Below, in pieces: positions 1 to 5,268 of a stretch of DNA of 5,268 bases. Source of the stretch: Prevotella sp. GTDB lineage: Bacteria; Bacteroidota; Bacteroidia; Bacteroidales; Bacteroidaceae. The number at the start of each line of letters is the position of its first letter. The first letter of the stretch is position 1. Both the position numbers and the translations under genes were made by a program. The stretch lies in contig JAEEZP010000046.1 in NCBI GenBank assembly GCA_016291915.1, forward strand, positions 1 through 5,268, written 5' to 3'. The notes under the pieces are model-generated. The model saw only the letters and a program-made list of their open reading frames with translations, ran no database searches and had not been told where the DNA came from.

Positions 1-546
1 CTCTTTGTTAAGGTCCTCCAACAGGTGTTTGAGGATATTCTGACTACTCGGATCCAGGAAGTTGAAAGGTTCATCAAGGATAACGATCTGCGGTTTGTTG
101 ATCAATGCCGAGATGATACCTACCTTCTGCTTGTTTCCTGCTGAGAGGTTACGGATAAGTTTCTTCTGTCCCAATATCTCTCCGCCCATAAAATGCTCGA
201 ACACTTTAAGACGTTCTTCCAACTCAGCCTTGGGTATGTTGTTTACCTTTGCGATAAACTCGAAATACTCTTCAGGAGTGAGGAAATCAATCAGGAACCC
301 TTCATCTAAGTAGGCTCCGGTGTAGTTTTTCCAATCTTCTGATAATACAGGGTTACAGTCGTTGACGAGCACCTGTCCACAGTCTGCCTTGATCAGGTCG
401 AGGATCAGGCGGAAGAAAGTGGTCTTACCTGCGCCATTGTTACCCACAAGTCCTAAGATATCACCGTCGTGAATAGTAAAATCACTGATATTGACGGCAG
501 TCTTCTCACCAAAGGTTTTTTTCAGATCGTTTACTTGTATAGCCAT
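1..546 (-). CDS. ABC transporter ATP-binding protein, 3' end cut by window edge
   Basis: This is the cytoplasmic ATPase subunit of an ABC transporter; the substrate cannot be told from the sequence. The first 182 residues are visible from an ATG at 546-544, and the frame is still open at base 1. The motifs come in normal order: Walker A GNNGAGKT (residues 35-42), signature NLSAGNKQK (133-141), Walker B IVILDEP ending in the catalytic Glu (154-160), and D-loop FLDP (163-166). The switch His would lie just past the edge. The usual Q-loop Gln is not obvious: the matching stretch reads GAYLDEGF (77-84), with acidic residues there. The single-domain layout and the LSAGNKQK signature suit DrrA/CcmA-like export ATPases. 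In Bacteroidetes such ATPases are commonly followed by a membrane permease gene, which would be beyond this window. The start is 27 nt after the secA stop, with an A-rich GAAAAGAA stretch but no Shine-Dalgarno, so it is probably co-transcribed with secA. The family is sure; the transported substrate is unknown. Confidence 0.95.
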   Translation of the reverse strand, partial: MAIQVNDLKKTFGEKTAVNISDFTIHDGDILGLVGNNGAGKTTFFRLILDLIKADCGQVLVNDCNPVLSEDWKNYTGAYLDEGFLIDFLTPEEYFEFIAKVNNIPKAELEERLKVFEHFMGGEILGQKKLIRNLSAGNKQKVGIISALINKPQIVILDEPFNFLDPSSQNILKHLLEDLNKE

Positions 547-573
547 AATCGTTCTTTTCAATTACATGGTTAT

Positions 574-3500
574 TTATACGATGCCACGACCGTGACAGTT
601 CTTAAACTTCTTTCCGCTTCCGCAAGGACATGGGTCGTTACGTCCCGGCATCTTCTCTTTGCGGATAGGTGTGCGGTTAACCTGGCTGGCCTGCGCCCTC
701 GTATCAGTAGCCGCTGCAGCTGCCTGATTAGGATCGGTAAGACGCTCACCGCCGTTGTTGATGTCGGCCTTACTCTCGTTGTAACGTTGTGAGCGCTGCT
801 CAGGAGCTGCCTCACGTACATTCTCCTGTTGCATCTCAGGAATCTGAGCACGCATCAGAATGCTGACGATACGGTTGTTCATGTCATCCACCATATTGTC
901 AAAGAGGGTGGCACTCTCCAACTTAAAGATCACCAACGGGTCTTTCTGCTCATAGCTGGCATTCTGTACACTGTGACGCAGTTCATCCAAAGCACGGAGA
1001 TTCTCTTTCCAACAATCATCGATGATATGCAGGAGGATCGTCTTCTCAAACTGCTTGACAACCGACTTACTCTCTGTGTCGTAGGCTTCCTTCAGTTCAC
1101 AAGGGATATTATATACCCGTTTGCCATCGGTGATAGGAACGAGGATACGCTCATACATAGCACTCTGCTTCTCATACACCTGTTTGATCACCGGCCAACT
1201 TGTATTCTGGATGCGGTCAGTACGTCTGTTGAAGTGTTGCATGGCCAACTGGAAGGAGTCTTCCATCAGTTTGTCGAGGTCAACCTCGATGAAGTCCTTG
1301 CGGGTGAACGGACACTCCATGGCAAACAGCTTGATAAAGCCTTCCTGACAACCTTCGTAATCGTTTTTCTCGATAACATTGACGATACGATCCCAAATGA
1401 TATTGGTAATATCCATGCCGATACGTTCTCCCATCAGGGCGTGGCGGCGTTTCTCGTAGATCACCGTACGTTGCTTGTTCATCACATCATCATACTCCAA
1501 CAAACGCTTACGGATACCGAAGTTGTTCTCCTCAACTTTCTTCTGGGCACGCTCGATACTCTTGGAGATCATCGGGCTCTCAATACGCTCACCTTCGGCA
1601 AAGCCCATGCGGTCCATCACCTTGGCGATACGCTCACTGGCAAACAGTCGCATCAGCTTATCCTCGAGAGAGACATAGAAGACGGATGAACCCGGGTCTC
1701 CCTGACGACCGGAACGTCCACGTAACTGACGGTCGACACGACGACTCTCATGGCGCTCAGTACCTATGATAGCCAAACCACCTGCTGTACGTACATCCTG
1801 GCTGAGCTTGATATCCGTTCCACGACCGGCCATGTTAGTAGCGATGGTAACAGCTCCGAGCATACGCTCTTCCTCTTTTACCAGCACACTGCTGTCCTCA
1901 TTGGGGATGAGGTGTTTCTTATCGTTCGCCTTCAGATAATCCTGATAACGGATAGCCGACTGTTTGTCGGAGAATCCGTGTCCGTCGGTGGTTACCCAAG
2001 CTTTACCGAGGTTACTCTGTCCGGCTTGTGCAACGATATCTGCCTCACGCTGGTGTAACTTGGCGTTCAACACGTTGTGGGGGATATGACGGATATTAAG
2101 CATTCTGCTGAGCAACTCAGAGATCTCCACGGAGGTAGTTCCTACCAAGGTCGGTCTGCCACTGTTACGCAGCAGATTGATCTCATCGATCACGGCGTTG
2201 TATTTCTCACGGGCTGTACGATAGACACGGTCATCCTGGTCATTACGGATCACCGGACGGTTAGTAGGAATCTCCACCACATCCAGTTTGTAGATATCCC
2301 AGAACTCACCTGCCTCTGTCGTGGCAGTACCTGTCATACCCGCCAGCTTGTGATACATACGGAAGTAGTTCTGCAGGGTGATGGTGGCGAACGTCTGTGT
2401 AGCGTCTTTCACCTTCACATGCTCCTTGGCTTCTACAGCCTGATGTAATCCGTCACTCCACTGACGACCTTCCATGATACGGCCGGTCTGCTCGTCAACG
2501 ATCTTTACCTCACCGTCGATAACTACATACTCATCGTCTTTGTTGAACATCGTGTACGCCTTCAACAACTGTTGCAGGGTGTGCACACGCTCACTCTGAA
2601 CGCCATAATGGGAGAGGAGCTCGTCTTTCTTGTTCACACGTTCCTCATCGGTGAGATCCATGTTTTCAAGTTCTGACATCTGTGAGGTGATATCGGGCAA
2701 CACGAAAAGCTCACTGTTGTTTACCTGCTTGGCTAACCAGTCAGTACCCTTGTCTGTAAGATCGACACTATTTAACTTCTCGTCAACCACGAAATAGAGA
2801 GGTTCTACAGCCTCTGGCATCCTACGGTTGTTGTTCTCCATATAGAATTCCTCCGTACGGAGCATACCACTCTTGATACCGTCTTCCGAGAGGAACTTGA
2901 TCAGTGGCTTGTTCTTTGGCAGACTCTTATGTGAGCGGAACAGACTCAGGAATCCCTGGTCTAACAACTCCTGACCTTCTTTCTTCTTCCCTTCTTCCAA
3001 CAACTGGTTACCCTGGGCAATCTTTGTCTTGGCATCCGACAGGTATTCCGTGGCCAACTTACGCTGTACACCCACGAGCTTCTCTACCAATGGCTGATAC
3101 TCCTCAAACATCTGGTCCTCACCATTGGGAACCGGTCCTGAGATGATCAACGGCGTACGGGCATCGTCAATCAACACGGAGTCAACCTCGTCGACAATCG
3201 CATAGTTATGTCTTCGCTGCACGAGATCCTCCGGGGATATCGCCATGTTGTCACGCAGATAGTCAAAACCGAACTCATTGTTTGTTCCAAAGGTGATATC
3301 TGCCTGGTAAGCTTTTCTTCTTTCAGGAGAGTTCGGACGATGCTTGTCTATACAGTCTACACTCAGGCCGTTGAACATATACAAAGGCCCCATCCACTCA
3401 GAGTCACGCTTGGCCAGATAGTCGTTCACCGTGACCACATGAACACCGTTACCGGTAAGGGCATTGAGGAATACCGGCAGGGTAGCCACGAGGGGTTTTC

Positions 3501-4083
3501 CTTCACCGGTAGCCATCTCGGCAATCTTTCCCTGATGGAGGACGACACCACCGAACAACTGTACATCATAGTGGATCATCTCCCACTTGAGATCATTACC
3601 ACCGGCCATCCAGTGATTGAGGTAGATGGCCTTGTCGCCTTCTATGCGGAGGAAATCCTTTGTGGCTGCCAGCTCTCGGTCGAAATCAGTAGCGGTAACA
3701 ACCGTCTCTTCATTCTCCGCCAGTCGGCGAGCTGTCTCTTTCACGATAGAGAAAGCCACAGGCATCACTTCATTAAGGGCATTCTCGTAGATCTCCAATA
3801 CCTCTTTGTCGAGCTTGTCTATCTCGTTGAAGATGGCCTCACGCTCATCGATAGGGGTATCCTCAATCTTAGCTTTGAGTATTTCGATTTTTTCTTTTTC
3901 TTCTTTTGCGGAATCCTGCACGTAGGCCTGAATCTCTTTTGTCTTGGCACGCAGTTGATCATTGTCGAGTGCTTCTATCTCAGGATATGCTTTCTTCACC
4001 TTCTCCACCAATGGCTGGATGAGCTTCATATCACGCGTTGACTTGTCACCGAACAGTGATTTTAATATATTATTAAGACCCAT
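574..4083 (-). CDS. secA: Protein translocase ATPase SecA (Bacteroidetes type)
   Basis: SecA drives unfolded preproteins through the SecYEG channel by ATP hydrolysis at the inner face of the cytoplasmic membrane. The ORF is complete: 1169 residues, against about 900 in E. coli and roughly 1100 in Bacteroidetes as I recall. Visible parts are the N-terminal helix MGLNNILKSLFG; an extended N-terminal region (about 56-165); the Q motif HYDVQLFGG (171-179); Walker A TGEGKP (192-197), where the Thr is replaced by Pro; motif II VDEVDS (297-302) and DDARTPLIISG (306-316); a preprotein cross-linking domain (about 317-515) enlarged by about 90 residues (335-425); DEQTGR (530-535); MTGTA (583-587); and NBD2 with NMAGRGTDIKL (750-760) and RGRSGRQGDPGSS (788-800). 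NBD2 has an extra segment at about 690-742. The scaffold helix (about 842-872) and the IRA1 region (about 1023-1064) follow. After a Gln/Ala-rich linker, the C-terminal zinc-binding tail has Cys1152, Cys1154, Cys1163 and His1164. The ATG start gives the expected N-terminus; its leader is A/T-rich without a Shine-Dalgarno. Identity is certain; the activity of this exact sequence is doubtful only because of Pro197. Confidence 0.99.
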   Translation of the reverse strand: MGLNNILKSLFGDKSTRDMKLIQPLVEKVKKAYPEIEALDNDQLRAKTKEIQAYVQDSAKEEKEKIEILKAKIEDTPIDEREAIFNEIDKLDKEVLEIYENALNEVMPVAFSIVKETARRLAENEETVVTATDFDRELAATKDFLRIEGDKAIYLNHWMAGGNDLKWEMIHYDVQLFGGVVLHQGKIAEMATGEGKPLVATLPVFLNALTGNGVHVVTVNDYLAKRDSEWMGPLYMFNGLSVDCIDKHRPNSPERRKAYQADITFGTNNEFGFDYLRDNMAISPEDLVQRRHNYAIVDEVDSVLIDDARTPLIISGPVPNGEDQMFEEYQPLVEKLVGVQRKLATEYLSDAKTKIAQGNQLLEEGKKKEGQELLDQGFLSLFRSHKSLPKNKPLIKFLSEDGIKSGMLRTEEFYMENNNRRMPEAVEPLYFVVDEKLNSVDLTDKGTDWLAKQVNNSELFVLPDITSQMSELENMDLTDEERVNKKDELLSHYGVQSERVHTLQQLLKAYTMFNKDDEYVVIDGEVKIVDEQTGRIMEGRQWSDGLHQAVEAKEHVKVKDATQTFATITLQNYFRMYHKLAGMTGTATTEAGEFWDIYKLDVVEIPTNRPVIRNDQDDRVYRTAREKYNAVIDEINLLRNSGRPTLVGTTSVEISELLSRMLNIRHIPHNVLNAKLHQREADIVAQAGQSNLGKAWVTTDGHGFSDKQSAIRYQDYLKANDKKHLIPNEDSSVLVKEEERMLGAVTIATNMAGRGTDIKLSQDVRTAGGLAIIGTERHESRRVDRQLRGRSGRQGDPGSSVFYVSLEDKLMRLFASERIAKVMDRMGFAEGERIESPMISKSIERAQKKVEENNFGIRKRLLEYDDVMNKQRTVIYEKRRHALMGERIGMDITNIIWDRIVNVIEKNDYEGCQEGFIKLFAMECPFTRKDFIEVDLDKLMEDSFQLAMQHFNRRTDRIQNTSWPVIKQVYEKQSAMYERILVPITDGKRVYNIPCELKEAYDTESKSVVKQFEKTILLHIIDDCWKENLRALDELRHSVQNASYEQKDPLVIFKLESATLFDNMVDDMNNRIVSILMRAQIPEMQQENVREAAPEQRSQRYNESKADINNGGERLTDPNQAAAAATDTRAQASQVNRTPIRKEKMPGRNDPCPCGSGKKFKNCHGRGIV

Positions 4084-4145
4084 ATTTTGTTATGATTTTT
4101 ATTGATATTCTTATTGTTTTTTATTAATAATGTGTAAAACGGGTG

Positions 4146-4177
4146 CAAAGTTATATAAAAACGAGCGAAAAGCCAAA
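4146..4177 (-). promoter_or_regulatory. Predicted Bacteroidetes-type promoter of secA
   Basis: On the minus strand a -33 element TTTG (4177-4174) is followed by exactly 20 nt and then the -7 element TAACTTTG (4153-4146). This fits the Bacteroidetes housekeeping sigma consensus TTTG, 19-21 nt, TAnnTTTG. Transcription would start a few bases downstream, near 4138-4141, giving an A/T-rich leader of about 55 nt before the secA ATG. The leader has no ATG, no Shine-Dalgarno and no clear hairpin, so I see no SecM-like control. A 10-bp palindrome TTATTAATAA (4121-4130) in the leader is probably a by-product of base composition. The start site is inferred, not mapped. Confidence 0.8.
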
Positions 4178-4194
4178 TTTTGGAGTAGCGAATA

Positions 4195-4213
4195 CAAAAA
4201 AAACATTTTTTTG
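4195..4213. repeat. A-tract/T-tract inverted repeat upstream of the secA promoter
   Basis: On the plus strand the sequence reads C, eight A, CA, seven T, G: a near-perfect A/T inverted repeat. It begins about 18 nt upstream of the -33 box of secA and about 125 nt downstream of the phosphatase-like stop codon. It could act as a curved A-tract upstream element for the secA promoter, or as a weak end point for upstream transcripts. The stem has no G/C pairs apart from the closing bases, so it is a poor intrinsic terminator. Its function is a guess. Confidence 0.4.
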
Positions 4214-4337
4214 ATGATTCACGACAAAATCCTTTATGGACAAATTTTATTTGCGCTTTCCCATATACATAATGACTTTGACGAAGCCAAAGCTATAATT
4301 GTATGCTATAAAACACCCAATAAAATGCGTTCAAATG

Positions 4338-5267
4338 TTAGAATAATGGTAACGCAGAACAAGCATTCGGGGCTCTGATGTGAATGCTCTTGGCAATGGT
4401 GGGAGCCAGTCGGTCGATGCTCACAGGTGTTGTGATCTTCTGTGGTTGTACACCGGCTCCATAAATGATAACTGGGAAATAAGAAATCCTTGAATTTATT
4501 TGATAATTTTCGTTTGTATCTTCATTCGTCAGCTTCCATCCTGGAGCTATCTCAATCAACAGTTGACCACCTGTTTCCGGACTGAATCCGTTGCGAGTCT
4601 TCTGAATGTTGCCTGCCGAAGAGGTGAGGAGCATCTCGCTGGTATATACGTTTCTTATTCCCTCACACTGAAGAAGGAAAGATTGAGAACGGTTGAGTAT
4701 CTCACTAAAATTCAACCGTTTTTGCTCTATCTGTTGAAGGTTTAGATAAATCTGATTCTTGCTACATCCCTCCACGTATTTATCCATCCCATAGATGGCT
4801 CCCAGATACATGTTCAGGAGGTTGGCCGTACGGTTGATATAGAATGTTCCTGTGGGAATACGGTATTGCAGATAGTCGTAAGGGGCTTCGTCAACATACC
4901 CTGTGCTTGTTATAAAAAATATTACATTTTGTTTACCGATACGATATTCCAGACTATCCACCAACCGACCGATTTCCTTGTCGATTTCCTGGTATCTCTG
5001 TTGTTGCCTGCTTTCCCATGTCGGCTCAGCGGCATTCTTCTTTTTCTTCGTATCCACGACAACGGGAGGTACTGCCACGTCATAGGTGACATGCAGGAGG
5101 TCGGTCACCTCGTCTTTTCCCATCATCTCCTTGTTCACGCACAGTAAGGCAATGTCGGTGGTCTCAGCGGGTAGGGTAGTGACCACCTTCGCCTTCTTGT
5201 CGAGAGGATGACTGTTGTTATGGGCTGTCAACCAACTGGGAGCTGTCCGGAAATAGTACGAAGAGCT
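4338..5267 (-). CDS. Alkaline-phosphatase-superfamily protein, probable pseudoenzyme; 5' end outside window
   Basis: The C-terminal 309 residues of a larger protein are visible. The frame is open through the window edge at 5267, so the TTG at 5231-5229 is almost certainly internal and not the start. The pattern matches the PafA-like/phosphodiesterase branch of the alkaline phosphatase superfamily. It has a TDLLHVTYD strand, a helix ending in RLVDSLEYRIGKQNVIFFIT, then YRIPTGTF, a long helical insertion, GGQLLIEIAPGW, YFPVIIYGAG, and the C-terminal RLAPTIAKSIHIRAPNAC signature. In active members these strands carry metal ligands: D-x-x-x-H after the first, D-H after the second, and an H-G before the third. 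Here they read YDVAV, STGY and NYQINSRIS, so the ligands appear missing. These enzymes are usually exported, but the signal peptide would be outside the window. The gene ends 254 nt before the secA start and is on the same strand. I am confident of the fold family and fairly confident it is not a metal-dependent phosphatase; its actual role is unknown. Confidence 0.85.
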   Translation of the reverse strand, partial: SSSYYFRTAPSWLTAHNNSHPLDKKAKVVTTLPAETTDIALLCVNKEMMGKDEVTDLLHVTYDVAVPPVVVDTKKKKNAAEPTWESRQQQRYQEIDKEIGRLVDSLEYRIGKQNVIFFITSTGYVDEAPYDYLQYRIPTGTFYINRTANLLNMYLGAIYGMDKYVEGCSKNQIYLNLQQIEQKRLNFSEILNRSQSFLLQCEGIRNVYTSEMLLTSSAGNIQKTRNGFSPETGGQLLIEIAPGWKLTNEDTNENYQINSRISYFPVIIYGAGVQPQKITTPVSIDRLAPTIAKSIHIRAPNACSALPLF

Positions 5268-5268
5268 A

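Noticed and set aside
829..1689. Long open frame of 286 codons on the plus strand, antisense to secA
   Set aside because: It lies wholly inside secA, has a His/Leu/Thr-rich composition typical of an antisense shadow, and has no recognisable family or start context.
3208..4041. Open frame of 277 codons on the plus strand, antisense to the 5' part of secA
   Set aside because: It is a shadow frame; its run of eight Phe is simply the complement of the Lys/Glu-rich helix codons of SecA.
4084..4141. Search for a SecM-like arrest peptide or riboswitch in the secA leader
   Set aside because: The predicted leader is short, A/T-rich, has no ATG and no stable stem; the only tiny ATG frame (minus strand near 4250-4270) lies upstream of the promoter.
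4275..4292. Small hairpin CTTTG...CAAAG after the phosphatase-like gene
   Set aside because: The stem is only five or six pairs and no T-run follows on the minus strand, so it is not a convincing terminator.
4288..4295. Second TAnnTTTG-like box (TAGCTTTG) on the minus strand, further upstream of secA
   Set aside because: There is no TTTG at 19-21 nt upstream; the nearest is a poor ATTG at 22 nt, so it is likely a chance match.
4130..4378. Open frame of 82 codons on the plus strand covering the spacer before secA
   Set aside because: It overlaps the secA promoter and the end of the phosphatase-like gene, its codons follow the A/T-rich base composition, and no family is recognisable.
5229..5231. 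TTG as a possible start codon of the phosphatase-like gene
   Set aside because: The frame stays open upstream to the window edge, and the family needs a much longer N-terminal half holding the catalytic nucleophile.

Overview
The window looks like a core chromosomal segment of a Bacteroidales bacterium, most likely Prevotella or a close relative. The evidence is the long Bacteroidetes-type SecA, a promoter matching the Bacteroidetes consensus (TTTG, 20 nt, TAnnTTTG on the minus strand), A/T-rich start regions without Shine-Dalgarno sequences, and moderate GC in the genes against a very A/T-rich spacer. The genus is an inference from protein style only.

All three genes lie on the minus strand, so transcription runs from high to low coordinates. 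First comes the 3' part of a gene for an alkaline-phosphatase-superfamily protein (5267 to 4338, 5' end outside the window). Then a 254-nt A/T-rich spacer carries a strong predicted promoter and an A-tract/T-tract inverted repeat. Next is the complete secA gene (4083 to 574, 1169 codons). After a 27-nt gap comes the 5' part of an ABC transporter ATPase gene (546 to 1, cut by the window edge). secA and the ATPase gene are probably co-transcribed from the secA promoter. The phosphatase-like gene is probably a separate unit.

SecA is the motor of general protein secretion. The ATPase belongs to an export-type ABC system whose membrane partner is not in view. The phosphatase-like protein has the fold signatures of the superfamily but seems to lack its metal ligands. 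No pathway link between the three is shown; adjacency may only reflect conserved order.

I found no mobile element, CRISPR array, RNA gene or wholly new system. The points most worth a second look are: (1) a Pro in place of the universally expected Thr/Ser of the SecA Walker A motif, one base from normal and at a homopolymer boundary; (2) an AlkP-superfamily protein that appears to have lost all metal-binding motifs visible in the window; and (3) an extra segment of about 53 residues inside the second nucleotide-binding domain of SecA.
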